The notes: generated by a model not told the origin, from the sequence alone. A stretch of DNA of 64,000 bases from DASSUW01 sp963844205 (GCA_963844205.1 CAWJNK010000012.1:593604-657603); one strand, 5' to 3'. Shown: positions 16,809-26,258, counted from the stretch's first letter. Program-made: numbers and translations.

Positions 16809-17024
16809 CTAGCGGACGGTTCGCCGGAACAGCAGGGCGCACACGACGGCCAGGATCGCCGCCAGGATCGGGATCGACCAGCCCATTACGCCAAAGATCG
16901 CGAGCAGCGTCGTCACGACGAAGACCAGGGCGAACGTCCCGCCGGCGAGCACGAGGTTGTAGGCGCGCTGCTCGCGCTGGCGGCGTGGGGGGCGGGATCC
17001 TGACCTGCGCTCGAGATCGCTCAT
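16809..17024 (-). CDS. Small two-helix membrane protein
   Basis: The product is 71 residues with a basic N-terminus (RRSGSRPPRRQREQR), then two hydrophobic helices at about residues 22-42 and 48-66 and a basic tail. I do not recognise a family. The ATG at 17024 is the only good start. It heads the ThDP enzyme/cyclase operon, with a four-base gap to the next gene. It diverges from the EamA transporter, leaving about 50 bases for both promoters. Confidence 0.7.
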   Translation of the reverse strand: MSDLERRSGSRPPRRQREQRAYNLVLAGGTFALVFVVTTLLAIFGVMGWSIPILAAILAVVCALLFRRTVR

Positions 17025-17077
17025 ACCGAGATCATGTCAAGCCTTATTCAAGGCCACCGCAAGGGGCCGCCGCGAGC

Positions 17078-17926
17078 GTGCAGGGCGTGGCTGCGGTCGC
17101 ACTCGCACTCGGCGCCAGCATCGCCTGGGGCTGCTCGGACTTCCTGGCCGGCGTCAAGACGAAGCGGCTGGCCGTGCTGTGGGTACTGCTCGTCTCCCAG
17201 GCGACCGGGCTCGGGCTTGTGCTGGTCGCGGCGATCGCCGCCGGTGAGCCGCTGCCCGGCGCCCACGCGGGGCTGCTCGCCGCCGGCGCCGGCGTCGCCG
17301 AGCTCATCGGCTTCGCGGCCCTCTATCGAGCGCTCGCGACGGGGGCGATGAGCGTCGTCGCGCCGGTGTCGGCGACGGCGGCGCTGCTGCCGGTGACGGT
17401 TGGGCTCGTCTCCGGGGAGGCGCCCGGCGCCGCGCAGGCGCTCGGGATGGCGCTCGCGATCGCCGGCGGCATGCTCGCGGCGTTCGAGCCGGGCACCGCG
17501 GGCGGCGGCCGGCGCGCGGCGGCCGGCGTCGGGCTGGCGGCCATCGCGGCGCTCGGCTTCGGGACCTTCTTCGTCGGCATGGACCTGGCCGCCGAGCACG
17601 GCGCGCTGTGGGCCGTCACGCTCAACCGCGCCGCGGCCGTCGGCGTGCTCGTGACCGTCGTGCTCGCGGCGCGCCGGCCGGTGCCGATCGACCGGCGCGC
17701 GGTGGCGCCGCTCGTCGCCGTCGGCGCGCTCGACATCGCGGCCAACACGATGTTCGCGATCGCGCTCACGCTCGGGATGGCGAGCGTCGTCTCCGTGCTC
17801 GGCTCGCTCTACCCGCTCGCCACGGTCATCCTCGCGCGCGCCGTCCTGCACGAGCAGGTCACCGGGAGCCAGCGCACCGGCGTTGCCGCCGCGCTCGCGG
17901 GTATCGGGCTCGTCAGCCTCGCCTGA
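17078..17926 (+). CDS. EamA/DMT-family transporter
   Basis: The product is 282 residues with ten predicted membrane helices and two EamA-type halves, the second ending in SVLGSLYPLATVILARAVLHEQ, a DMT superfamily signature. The substrate is unknown; relatives export amino acids or small metabolites. I place the start at GTG 17078. A GTG nine bases later is possible. The much longer frame upstream is antisense shadow of the ThDP enzyme. A VOC-family gene follows 15 bases downstream in the same direction. Confidence 0.85.
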   Translation: MQGVAAVALALGASIAWGCSDFLAGVKTKRLAVLWVLLVSQATGLGLVLVAAIAAGEPLPGAHAGLLAAGAGVAELIGFAALYRALATGAMSVVAPVSATAALLPVTVGLVSGEAPGAAQALGMALAIAGGMLAAFEPGTAGGGRRAAAGVGLAAIAALGFGTFFVGMDLAAEHGALWAVTLNRAAAVGVLVTVVLAARRPVPIDRRAVAPLVAVGALDIAANTMFAIALTLGMASVVSVLGSLYPLATVILARAVLHEQVTGSQRTGVAAALAGIGLVSLA

Positions 17927-17941
17927 CTTAGGCTCCGCCTC

Positions 17942-18310
17942 ATGCTCCAGCACGTGACCCTCGAGGTCCGCCGGGACCAGGTGCGGGACTGCGTCCGCTT
18001 CTGGGAGCTGCTCGGGTTCGCGGAGCTCGAGCCGCCGGAGCTCCTGCGCGGGCGCTTCATCTGGGTCGGCCGCGGCGGGACTCAGATCCATCTCCAGCCG
18101 GTCGAGGACCCGACCGTCCCGGAGCGCGGTCACGCGGCGATCGTCGCCGAGGACGCCGAGGCCGCGGTGACGAGGCTGCGCGAGCACGGCTTCGACCCAC
18201 AGCCGGGGAGCAACGCGTGGAACGCCCCGCGCTGGTTCGTGCACGACCCGGCCGGCCACCGCGTGGAGGTCATGTCGGCGGCGCCGCCGTCGCAGCCGCG
18301 CGCCGAGTGA
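17942..18310 (+). CDS. VOC-family (glyoxalase/dioxygenase-fold) protein
   Basis: The product is 122 residues, two beta-alpha-beta-beta-beta units of the vicinal oxygen chelate fold. MLQHVTLEV begins the first unit, FVHDPAGHRVEVMS ends the second with the usual metal-ligand Glu position, and His4 sits in the first ligand position. The specific reaction is unknown. It ends at a bidirectional terminator shared with the large convergent surface-protein gene. Confidence 0.85.
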   Translation: MLQHVTLEVRRDQVRDCVRFWELLGFAELEPPELLRGRFIWVGRGGTQIHLQPVEDPTVPERGHAAIVAEDAEAAVTRLREHGFDPQPGSNAWNAPRWFVHDPAGHRVEVMSAAPPSQPRAE

Positions 18311-18314
18311 CCGC

Positions 18315-18340
18315 GGAGGGGACGCCGAAGCGTCCCCTCC
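18315..18340. terminator. Bidirectional hairpin terminator between convergent genes
   Basis: Perfect 10-bp arms (18315-18324 and 18331-18340) with a six-base loop lie between the stop of the VOC gene at 18310 and the stop of the PxKF protein gene at 18350. No long T-run follows on either side, as expected at this base composition. Confidence 0.8.
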
Positions 18341-18349
18341 TGATCTGCG

Positions 18350-21300
18350 CTACCTCAGGCCTGCGTTGACGAAGTACGTCTGGCCGTCGTCGAGCTTGAC
18401 GCCGATCCGCCAGTATGAGCCGGCCTGGGTCTTGGCCGTCCCCCAGTTGTAGATGTACTGCTGGGCGCTCGCGTCGTAGCGGAACGTCTGCCCGCTCTCG
18501 GCCGGAGCGGCATAGATCGCCTCGTCCACCGGCGCGGTCGTGAGTGCGCCCTTGGCGGGAGCCATCCACGCGGGCGCGCCGGCGCTCTGGACGACGGTCC
18601 CGTCGGCGTTCTTGAGCTGGAACTTCGCCGGGACCGTGCTGGCGGCCTTGAAGACGCTCGTGAGAGCACCGATCTGATGGGCCGTGTCGTTGATCGGCTG
18701 CAGGAACCCGTCGAATCGGTAGACGACCCGGAAGGTCCCCGTCACCTGCGTCGCGTTGCCGGCCTTGTCCGTGGCCTTGGCGACGAACACGAACGTGCCG
18801 ACCCCGTTGGCAAGGCCGCCGGTGACCGTCACCGCGCACGCGCCGGCGCCGGAGACGCCGTCGGTCGCGGTGCAGGAGCCGCTCGGCACCGCGCCGAGCG
18901 TGTAGACGTCCCCGTCCTTGATGCCCGCGACCGCGATCGCCGGCTTCTCGTGGTCGATGTCGATGCCCTCGACCTTGACCGTGGCCTTGTTGCCGGCGTT
19001 GTCGGTGGCCGTGCCTGTGACCGACTGCCCGGCGCCGTTGTCCGTGAGCGTCACGGGGGCGGGGCAGACGGCGATGCCGGCCAGCGCGTCGGAGCAGGTG
19101 AAGGCCACCTTCACCGGCCCCGTGTACCAGCCGCCGGCGCCCTTGGTCCCCTCGACGACGGCGCCGGAGACGATCGGCGCGGTGCGGTCGAGCTTGACCG
19201 TCGCCGAGTCCGTCCCGACGTTGCCGGCGAAGTCGCCGGCCGAGCCCGCGACCGCCCGACCGGCCGTCTCGTCCTGGACCAGCACGTCGGGGGTGATCGT
19301 GGAGGCGTCCACGCCGGAGCCGCGGTCGTCGTCGGCGGCGCTGAAGTGGACGGTCACGTCGCTCACGTTCCAGCCGGTGGCGTTCGGGGCGGGAGCGAGC
19401 GTGTGGGTGACGGTCGGGGCGATGCTGTCCCACTTGAGGGCGACCGCGTTCGCCGGCTCGCGGTTGCCCGCGACGTCGACCGCGTAGTACTCAACCGTGG
19501 CGTTCCCCGAGCCGTCGAGCGGGACGGCGACCGTCGTGGTCGCCCCCGCGGCGACCTGCTCGGCGCCGCCGTCGATCGAGTAGCGGATCTCCTTGACGCC
19601 GGACAGGCCCGCCTGGTCGGTGGCCGTGATGACCACGTTCGCCGACGAGCCGGTGCACCAGCCGTTGGACTTGACGCACTGGTTGTCGGCGGTGCTCTGC
19701 GGCGCCCGCGAGTCGATGTTGAGGTCGCCGACCGTGACACCGGCGGCGACGTTGCCCGCGAAGTCCTCGGCCTGCCCGCTGGTGACGCTCTGGCCCGCGC
19801 CGTTCAGGGCGGCGACCTTGCTCGTGGGGCACGTCGCGACGCCGGACAGCGCGTCGGCGCAGCTGAAGTCCACGACGACGTCGCCGTTGTACCAGCCGGC
19901 TGCGTTCGGGAACGTCGTCGGCTGGCCGGCGATCACCGGCGCGGTGCGGTCGATCATGATCCCGCTCACCGACGCCGAGGCCGTGTTGCCCGCCTTGTCG
20001 GCGACCGAGACCGGACCGGCGCCGAGGTCGGCGCCCTCGCCGGTGACCGTCGAGTCCGCCGGCGCGCTGGCCGGGTCGATCCCGGACAGGCCGTCCTGGC
20101 CGGTCCAGTTGATCGTGACGTCGTCGCGGTACCAGCCGGCCGCGTTGCCGGGCGTGGCCGGCGCGCCGGTCAGCGTCGGCGGCGTCAGGTCGATGTTGAT
20201 CCCATCGACCGTGGCCTGGGCCGAGTTGCCCGCGTTGTCGACCGCGGTCCCGGTGGCGGACTGGCCAGAGCCCTCGTTGGCGAGCGTCGTCGCGCCGCTG
20301 CAGCCGGCGATGCCGGACTCGGCGTCGCTGCAGTCGAACGTCACGTCGACCGCGCCGTTGTTCCAGCCGAAGCCGTTGGCGGCCGGCGAGCGCGAGCCGG
20401 TGATCGACGGCGCGATGCCGTCGATCTTGAGCACGATCGCGTGTCCGGCGTCGCCGTGGTCCTCGACGTTGCCGGCGCGATCGGCGCTCCAGAACCGGAT
20501 CGTGTGGATGCCCTTGGCGGCGAACGCGAACGTGCCGTCGTACGGCTGGGCGTCGCCGCCGTCGACCGAGTAGGAGGTGTCGCGGACGCCGGACACCGCG
20601 TCGATGGCGTGCAGGGTGACGTCGACAGCGTCGGCGTACCAGCCGCTGTCAAGCGACTCCGCCGCGTGGGCCGTCGTGACCGGCGCCGTGCGGTCGATCT
20701 TGATGCCGTCGACCGTGCGGCTCGTCGAGTTGCCGGCCCGGTCGCTCACCGACGCGCTGGCCGACAGGTTGTCGCCCTCGCCCTGGACGACGCTGTCGGC
20801 CGGCGCCGCGCCGTCGAGCCCGGAGAGGGCGTCGGACGCCGTCCAGGCGACGGTCACATCGTCGCGGTACCAGCCGGCGTCGTTGGGCGCCGAGGTCGCC
20901 GCGCCGTCCAGCGACGGGGCGGTCGTATCGACGTCGAGGTCGGACAGCGTGGCGGTGGCCTCGTTGCCGGCTGCGTCGGTCACGGTCGCCGAGACCGACT
21001 GGTCCTCGCCCTCGCCCACGGTCTTCGGGCCGGGGCAGTGGTCGACGCCGGAGAGCGCGTCGTCGCACGTGAAGCTGACCGTGACATCGCCGTCGTACCA
21101 GTGGTTGCCGTTGGGCGTGCGGTCCGGTGCGGCGGCGATCGTCGGCGCGGTCTTGTCGAGCGAGATCAGCGCGTGGTCGACGGCCGTGTTCCCGGCGTTG
21201 TCGACGGCGGTGCCGGTGATGTCCTGCTCCCCGCCCTCGGTCGAGACAGAACGGTCGGGCCCGCAGGAGGCCACGCCGGAGGTCGCGTCCGTGCAGGTGT

Positions 21301-22744
21301 AGGCGATGCTCACGTCGACGTTGTGCCAGCCGTTGCCGTTGGCGGCCACACCCAGCTGGTGCGAGATCCCCGGCGCGGTGCCGTCGATCTTGACCTCCAC
21401 GGTCTTGGGGCTCTCCGCGTTGCCGGCGGCGTCGACGCTCCAGAACTCGACGCTGTGGACGCCGTCGCCGCTCACCGCGACGAGGGTGCCGGACTGCGTC
21501 GCGCCGCCGTCGACGCGGAACCGGGTGGCCTTGACGCCCGAGAGCGCGTCGAAGGGCGCGAGCTCGATGGTCGCGTTGCTCGCGCTCCAGCCCATCGGCG
21601 CGGTCGCCCCGGTGGTCGGGGCGGTGCGGTCGATGCGGATGCCGGACACGGTCTGGGAGGCGGCGTTGCCCGCGTTGTCCTGCACCGACTCGCTCGCCGA
21701 TAGGTTCGCGCCCTCGCCGGTGATCGTGCTCTCGGCCGGTGCGCCGCCCTGCAGGCCGGAGAGCGTGTCAGCGGCGCTCCAGCGGACCTTGACGTCGCCG
21801 GAGTACCAGCCGTCGGCGTTCGCGGCGGTGGTCGCGGCCCCGGTCAGCGTCGGCGCCGTCTTGTCGATGTTCACGCCGGTGACCGGGTTCGTGGCCTCGT
21901 TGTCGGCGTTGTCGACCGCCTTGCCGGTGACCTGGAGGTCGATGCCCTCGGTCGACAGGACCTGGGTGCCGCCGCCCGTGCAGCTCTTGATGCCGGACAG
22001 CGCGTCGGCGCAGTTGAAGCCGAGCGTGACGTTGGTGTTGTTCCAGCCGTTGGCGTTCGGGGCGGGGGACTTGCTGAAGTTGAAGGTCGGCGCGCTCTTG
22101 TCGAGCTTGACCGTGACCGAGCCGTTGCCCGAGTTACCGACCCGGTCGGCCGCGGTCGCGGTCTTGACGACGCCGGCCGTGTTGCCGGTCACGGAGTCGC
22201 TCGCCGGGGTCGCGCCGCCCGCGACGCCGGACCCGCTGTCGGTCGCCGACCACGTGATGCCGACGTCGGCCTTGTTCCAGCCGGCGGCGTTCGAGGCCGG
22301 AGCGACTGTGGGCGTCACGGTCGGGCCGGTGTTGTCGAGGACGTAGGACGCGCTGCTGGTCACCGTCTGCTTCGTGCAGACGTTGTTGCTGTTGAAGTCC
22401 TCGCCGGCGACGATCGTGACCGTCCTGATGCCGTCTCCCGAGCCTGCGGTGAAGGGGCCGAAGGTCCACGACGACGTGACCGCGTTGGAGGTCTGGACCG
22501 CGGTGTGCGCGCCGCTGAGGCTGACGCACTTCGTCTTGTCCGCGGTGTTGACCGTGAGGGTCACCGTCTGCCCCTGCTTGGCATAGAGCGTGCCACCGAC
22601 GGTGGCCGTCCCCGATCCGCCCGCGAGCGTGGCGCTCGTGATCTGCGCACCGAGCGCGCCGCTTCCGCCGACGGCTGCCGCCACCAGCGTCACCGCCGCC
22701 ACGGCGATCGCCGTCGTCCGTCGCCTTCTGGTCCGTCCGTTCAC
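18350..22744 (-). CDS. Giant secreted Ig-like repeat protein with C-terminal PxKF domain
   Basis: The product is 1464 residues. A signal peptide (basic MNGRTRRRRTT, then a long Ala/Val core) leads into a first beta domain and roughly 14 tandem repeats of about 75-95 residues. Repeats open TAPT, contain GWY/GWN near the first strand and DALSG or DxxSG mid-repeat, and close with DNAGN plus V.GI.ID. This is the Ig-like pattern of bacterial surface adhesins, and many copies pair a Cys before and after SG. The last about 120 residues are a PxKF domain (VPAKFQLKNADG). There is no LPXTG motif or membrane anchor, so it is probably exported and held by its own domains. It is divergent from a response-regulator gene. 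Confidence 0.9.
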   Translation of the reverse strand: MNGRTRRRRTTAIAVAAVTLVAAAVGGSGALGAQITSATLAGGSGTATVGGTLYAKQGQTVTLTVNTADKTKCVSLSGAHTAVQTSNAVTSSWTFGPFTAGSGDGIRTVTIVAGEDFNSNNVCTKQTVTSSASYVLDNTGPTVTPTVAPASNAAGWNKADVGITWSATDSGSGVAGGATPASDSVTGNTAGVVKTATAADRVGNSGNGSVTVKLDKSAPTFNFSKSPAPNANGWNNTNVTLGFNCADALSGIKSCTGGGTQVLSTEGIDLQVTGKAVDNADNEATNPVTGVNIDKTAPTLTGAATTAANADGWYSGDVKVRWSAADTLSGLQGGAPAESTITGEGANLSASESVQDNAGNAASQTVSGIRIDRTAPTTGATAPMGWSASNATIELAPFDALSGVKATRFRVDGGATQSGTLVAVSGDGVHSVEFWSVDAAGNAESPKTVEVKIDGTAPGISHQLGVAANGNGWHNVDVSIAYTCTDATSGVASCGPDRSVSTEGGEQDITGTAVDNAGNTAVDHALISLDKTAPTIAAAPDRTPNGNHWYDGDVTVSFTCDDALSGVDHCPGPKTVGEGEDQSVSATVTDAAGNEATATLSDLDVDTTAPSLDGAATSAPNDAGWYRDDVTVAWTASDALSGLDGAAPADSVVQGEGDNLSASASVSDRAGNSTSRTVDGIKIDRTAPVTTAHAAESLDSGWYADAVDVTLHAIDAVSGVRDTSYSVDGGDAQPYDGTFAFAAKGIHTIRFWSADRAGNVEDHGDAGHAIVLKIDGIAPSITGSRSPAANGFGWNNGAVDVTFDCSDAESGIAGCSGATTLANEGSGQSATGTAVDNAGNSAQATVDGINIDLTPPTLTGAPATPGNAAGWYRDDVTINWTGQDGLSGIDPASAPADSTVTGEGADLGAGPVSVADKAGNTASASVSGIMIDRTAPVIAGQPTTFPNAAGWYNGDVVVDFSCADALSGVATCPTSKVAALNGAGQSVTSGQAEDFAGNVAAGVTVGDLNIDSRAPQSTADNQCVKSNGWCTGSSANVVITATDQAGLSGVKEIRYSIDGGAEQVAAGATTTVAVPLDGSGNATVEYYAVDVAGNREPANAVALKWDSIAPTVTHTLAPAPNATGWNVSDVTVHFSAADDDRGSGVDASTITPDVLVQDETAGRAVAGSAGDFAGNVGTDSATVKLDRTAPIVSGAVVEGTKGAGGWYTGPVKVAFTCSDALAGIAVCPAPVTLTDNGAGQSVTGTATDNAGNKATVKVEGIDIDHEKPAIAVAGIKDGDVYTLGAVPSGSCTATDGVSGAGACAVTVTGGLANGVGTFVFVAKATDKAGNATQVTGTFRVVYRFDGFLQPINDTAHQIGALTSVFKAASTVPAKFQLKNADGTVVQSAGAPAWMAPAKGALTTAPVDEAIYAAPAESGQTFRYDASAQQYIYNWGTAKTQAGSYWRIGVKLDDGQTYFVNAGLR

Positions 22745-22825
22745 TTCATCGCCTCCATGCTCGAAACCTGGCCGGCAGGATGGCCAGCCGCCGCGGCGGC
22801 CACCATGGGCCGCCCGGTCACGAAC

Positions 22826-22843
22826 CGTTCATGGCGATGAACG
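22826..22843. promoter_or_regulatory. Candidate operator between divergent genes
   Basis: A perfect 7-base inverted repeat, CGTTCAT GGCG ATGAACG, lies in the 204-base gap between the PxKF protein gene and the response regulator. A second inverted pair, CTGGCC/GGCCAG, is at about 22768-22787. Spacing would suit binding by a dimeric regulator such as the adjacent NarL-type protein. No promoter boxes can be called with confidence. Confidence 0.3.
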
Positions 22844-22948
22844 GGCGCCGGAAATCCGCGCTCCACGGGCGTTCGCGACATCTTGCGAGCGGCCGACTGG
22901 ACGACCGTCCGATGCGGTCTCGCGCCGGAAACTGGCGATAGTGCTCAC

Positions 22949-23605
22949 ATGGCGCCCCTGCGAGTGCTGCTCGTCGATGACCACGACCTGTTCCGGGCCG
23001 GTCTGCGCGAGCTCCTGGAGGAGGAGGGCTTCACCGTCGACGACGTGTCGTCCGGGGAGGCCGGCGTGCGCCGCTCTCGCACCATGCGGCCCGACGTCGT
23101 GGTGATGGATCTCAACATGCCCGGGATGTCGGGCATCGAGGCGACGCGCCAGGTGCTCGCCGTGCATCCCGACGCCCGCGTGCTGATGCTGACCGTGGCC
23201 GCGGACGACGAGCGCGTGCTGGAGGCGATCCGCGCCGGCGCAGTCGGCTACCTGCTCAAGGAGGCGCGGCTCGCGGAGATCGTCGCCGGGGTGAAGGCGG
23301 CGGCCGACGGCCGCTGGCCGATCGCTCCGCGCGTCGCCGGCGCGCTCGTCGCGTCGGTTCGCGAGCGCGATGCCGGGCCGCCGCGTGCGGATGCCGAGGC
23401 GCTGACCGAGCGCGAGCGAGCGGTGCTCGCACTGATCGCCGAGGGTCACGACAACGCCGAGATCGCGGGCCGGCTGTTCATCAGCACCAGCACTGTCAAG
23501 AACCACATCTCCAACGTGCTCGCGAAGCTCGGCGTGGAGAACCGCGTCCAGGCCGCCGCGTATGCGGTGCGCCACGGGCTCGCGGGCGAACCCCCCCGGC
23601 GCTAG
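22949..23605 (+). CDS. NarL/FixJ-type response regulator
   Basis: The start is the ATG at 22949, where the receiver begins MAPLRVLLVDDHDLF; an in-frame upstream extension is non-homologous. The product is 218 residues. The receiver has acidic DDH, phospho-acceptor Asp54 in VMDLNMPGMSG, and Lys in GYLLKEARL. The LuxR-type helix-turn-helix near the C-terminus reads LTERERAVLALIAEG and STVKNHISNVLAKLGV. No kinase is in the same transcript; the kinase at 24635-26161 is the nearest candidate partner. It is divergently placed from the giant PxKF protein and may control it. Confidence 0.92.
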   Translation: MAPLRVLLVDDHDLFRAGLRELLEEEGFTVDDVSSGEAGVRRSRTMRPDVVVMDLNMPGMSGIEATRQVLAVHPDARVLMLTVAADDERVLEAIRAGAVGYLLKEARLAEIVAGVKAAADGRWPIAPRVAGALVASVRERDAGPPRADAEALTERERAVLALIAEGHDNAEIAGRLFISTSTVKNHISNVLAKLGVENRVQAAAYAVRHGLAGEPPRR

Positions 23606-23994
23606 TAGCGCGGCACGGCGCCGCCGAGCGCGACGAACCGGGCCTGCAACCGCGCGAGCGCGGCGCGCAGCCCCCCGACGGAGCGCTCGAGCGATCGGTG
23701 CTCGCGGACGACCAGCCGCAGGTCGCGCGCGCGTCGCTCGTCCGCTGCGTCGAGCAGCTCGTCGAGCTGTTCCTCGAGGCGCATCATGCGCGCCTCGCCC
23801 GAGAGGGCTCCGGCGTAGCCCACCGTCAGCACGTCCTCGAGCTGCCCAAGCTCCAGGTCGCGCCGCTCAGCGTCCGAGGCGCGAGCCGCGAGCGCGTCGA
23901 GCCGCTCGAGGAGATCGGTGGGTGACTGCATGGCAGCACCATACGCAAGGGCCGCGCGCCCGACCATCGGCTGGTTGACCCATCTCTCGTTCAT
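23602..23994 (-). CDS. Small helical protein coupled to a two-component system
   Basis: The ATG at 23994 overlaps the stop of the upstream response regulator (ATGA), which fixes the start; the product is 130 residues. It is almost entirely helical with heptad-like runs (LLERLDALAARASDAERRDLELG; EEQLDELLDAADERR; LRAALARLQARFVALG), so a coiled coil or helical bundle. There is no signal peptide or known domain. Being third in a kinase/regulator operon suggests an accessory or scaffold role, which is inference. Its end overlaps that of the convergent response regulator by four bases. Confidence 0.7.
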   Translation of the reverse strand: MNERWVNQPMVGRAALAYGAAMQSPTDLLERLDALAARASDAERRDLELGQLEDVLTVGYAGALSGEARMMRLEEQLDELLDAADERRARDLRLVVREHRSLERSVGGLRAALARLQARFVALGGAVPRY

Positions 23995-24638
23995 ACCGCT
24001 GAACGCACGCTGACCAGCTTCGCCGCGCCCGCGCGATCGCGCACGCCGAGCTTCGCGACCAGCGCGGAGACGTGGCGGCGGACGGTGACCTCCGAGATTC
24101 GCAGGCGGCGCGCCATCTCCCCGGTCGTGCAGCCCTCCGCGAGGAGCTCGAGCACCTCCCACTCGCGGTCGGTGAGCGGCGCCGTCGCGCGCGCGGCGAC
24201 CGTCGACCGGCGGGTCGTCCGGCGCCGCAGCTCGTCGAGCAGCCGCTCGCAGTGCCGCCGCGGCAGCGCCGCCTCACCGGCGAGGACGCCGCGCACCACA
24301 TCGGGGAGGCGCACCGGGCTCAGGTGCTTGCCGAGGTAGCCGGAGGCGCCGGCCAGGACGGCCGCCAGCAGCTCGTCGTCGTCGGGACGCTCGGTCAGCA
24401 CGACCAGCCGCAGGCCCGGGCGGAGCTTCGCGAGGCGGGTCACCGCATCGATGCCGTCGCCGGAGAGCGCCACGTCGACGAGCGCGAGGTCGAGCGGCGC
24501 GCTCGCGGCCGCCGCGAGGGCGGCGTCGACGTCGTCCGCCTCGGCGACGACCTCGAAGCCGGCCCGGCGCAGCGCCGCGCGGAATCCGACGCGCGTCGGC
24601 ACGTCGGCGTCGGCCAGGAGGATGCGCGGCGCCGTCAT
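23991..24638 (-). CDS. NarL/LuxR-type response regulator
   Basis: The product is 215 residues. The receiver has acidic DAD, phospho-acceptor Asp55 in LALVDVALSGDG, and Lys in GYLGKHLSP. The DNA-binding domain reads LTDREWEVLELLAEGCT, then VTVRRHVSALVAKLGVRD. It is translated from an ATG that overlaps the kinase stop (ATGA), so kinase and regulator are a cognate pair by every visible sign. It ends in an ATGA overlap with a small helical protein. Confidence 0.92.
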   Translation of the reverse strand: MTAPRILLADADVPTRVGFRAALRRAGFEVVAEADDVDAALAAAASAPLDLALVDVALSGDGIDAVTRLAKLRPGLRLVVLTERPDDDELLAAVLAGASGYLGKHLSPVRLPDVVRGVLAGEAALPRRHCERLLDELRRRTTRRSTVAARATAPLTDREWEVLELLAEGCTTGEMARRLRISEVTVRRHVSALVAKLGVRDRAGAAKLVSVRSAV

Positions 24639-26161
24639 GGGAGCGTGACCCGGACCCGGGTCCCCCTGCCGAGCTGAGACGCGATCGTCAGGTCGCCGCC
24701 GATCGACTCGACCCGTCGGCGCATGCTGGTGAGGCCCAGGCGGCCCGCACGAGCGGCGTCGGGATCGAACCCGTGCCCGTCGTCGATGATCTCCAGGCAG
24801 AACTGGGGGGTCTCGCGCAGCTCGACGCGGATGCGCCGCGCAGCTCCGTGCCGGGCGGCGTTGATCACCGCCTCGCGCACGACGCGCAGCAGCTCCTCCT
24901 GGGTTCGCGCGGGCACCGCGACGTCGGCGGGCACGTCGGTCTCGACGATGCTGCCCTCGCGCTCGCCCGCCTCCCGGGCGCTGGCGGCGAGCACGTCGCC
25001 GAGCGGCCGGTCGCCCGCGCTCGTCAGCGCGGAGACCGCGTGGCGGGACTCGTCGAGCGCTCGCTCGGCCGCATGCACGAGTCGCTGCATGGTGGGCGTC
25101 GTGCCGTCGCGCCCGGCGAGGTGCCGCAGCTGCTGGGTGATGAAGGCGAGGTCCTGGGCCACCCCGTCATGCAGGTCGCGCGCGATCCGCTGGCGCTCGC
25201 CGACCACCGCCGCGGCGGCGAGCTCCTCCTGCAGCCGACGCGTCTCCAGCACCGCGCCGACGAAGATGGCGATGAAGCAGCCGAGGCGCAGGATGTCGCC
25301 CGCGTAGAACCAGTCGGTGTAGAGCGACGGGTAGAGCGCGTAGTTGAGCCGTGCGAACGCGCCGAGGATCGCGCCCACCGCGAGCCAGCGCGCGAGCACG
25401 TCGCCGGTCCGCGCGTCGCGGGCGGCAAACCCCGCGGCCGCGGCCGCGAACAGCAGCATCGCGAGGACCTGCGTCAGGAGCACCACGGGATGGGTGAGGA
25501 TCTGCGGCGCGGCGGCGCCGGTCGGAGCCGTGTCCGGCGCGACGGCGACCGGAAGCCCATCGCCGACGACGACGACGGCCGCGGCGATCGCCACGAGCGC
25601 CGCTGTGGACGCCAGCAGGCCCCGCCGGGCGGCGAGCTCCGGCCGGTGCAGCGTGCGCTCGGGCGAGTAGGCGGCGGCCGCAAGCAGGGCGGCGGCGACG
25701 AGCGTGCCCCCGACCGGCGCCCACGTCGCGAAGCGGCCGGGATGGCTGTCGAACACCGCCGGGACGGTGGAGAACAGCAGGTTCGCGGCCGCGAACGTGC
25801 ACAGCGACACGAGCAGCAGCAGGTCGTGGAGCTCGAGGCTGCGGCGGAAGCGGCCGGAGGCGAGCTGGGCGGCCACGAGCGAGGCCATCGCGGCGACCGT
25901 CTCCATGGCCACGTGGAGCGGGATGCTGGCGTACGCGAAGTCGATCAGGGATGTGCCGCTGGTGAGCAGCGTGACCGCGAGGCCGGCGGTGGCGGCCGTC
26001 GCGACCCAGGCGCGCGTGCGCGCCGTCCTGCGGAGCACGGGTTCGCGCGGGCTGCGGAAGCCCTGCTCCAGCGTGGAATCGGCAGCTTCGTGGATCAGCA
26101 CGGTGTCTTCGGGTAGATCGGCCGATCCGGTCGCGACCTGAGTCGCGCGGCGAATCGTCAC
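24635..26161 (-). CDS. Membrane-bound NarL-type sensor histidine kinase
   Basis: The start is GTG at 26161. A longer frame runs into the divergent gene. The product is 508 residues. A cytosolic N-terminus of about 50 residues precedes about eight hydrophobic helices (residues 52-305), with no obvious extracellular sensor domain, so it probably senses within the membrane. HisKA_3 follows: ERQRIARDLHDGVAQDL with phospho-His331. The HATPase has INAARHGA (N box), DDGHGFD (G1) and GLTSMRRRVESIGG (G2). It heads a three-gene operon with ATGA overlaps. Confidence 0.92.
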   Translation of the reverse strand: MTIRRATQVATGSADLPEDTVLIHEAADSTLEQGFRSPREPVLRRTARTRAWVATAATAGLAVTLLTSGTSLIDFAYASIPLHVAMETVAAMASLVAAQLASGRFRRSLELHDLLLLVSLCTFAAANLLFSTVPAVFDSHPGRFATWAPVGGTLVAAALLAAAAYSPERTLHRPELAARRGLLASTAALVAIAAAVVVVGDGLPVAVAPDTAPTGAAAPQILTHPVVLLTQVLAMLLFAAAAAGFAARDARTGDVLARWLAVGAILGAFARLNYALYPSLYTDWFYAGDILRLGCFIAIFVGAVLETRRLQEELAAAAVVGERQRIARDLHDGVAQDLAFITQQLRHLAGRDGTTPTMQRLVHAAERALDESRHAVSALTSAGDRPLGDVLAASAREAGEREGSIVETDVPADVAVPARTQEELLRVVREAVINAARHGAARRIRVELRETPQFCLEIIDDGHGFDPDAARAGRLGLTSMRRRVESIGGDLTIASQLGRGTRVRVTLP

Positions 26162-26258
26162 TCCATGCTGCTTGCAACGCTGTGAACTCCGGAAAATTGC
26201 GCGGGCGGGCAGACTTCGGCGCGTTTGCCAGGCACACGGAGCGGAAACGAGGAACCCC

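Noticed and set aside
15911..17077. Long N-terminal extension of the EamA transporter
   Set aside because: It is low-complexity sequence antisense to the ThDP enzyme; the transporter fold begins at 17078.
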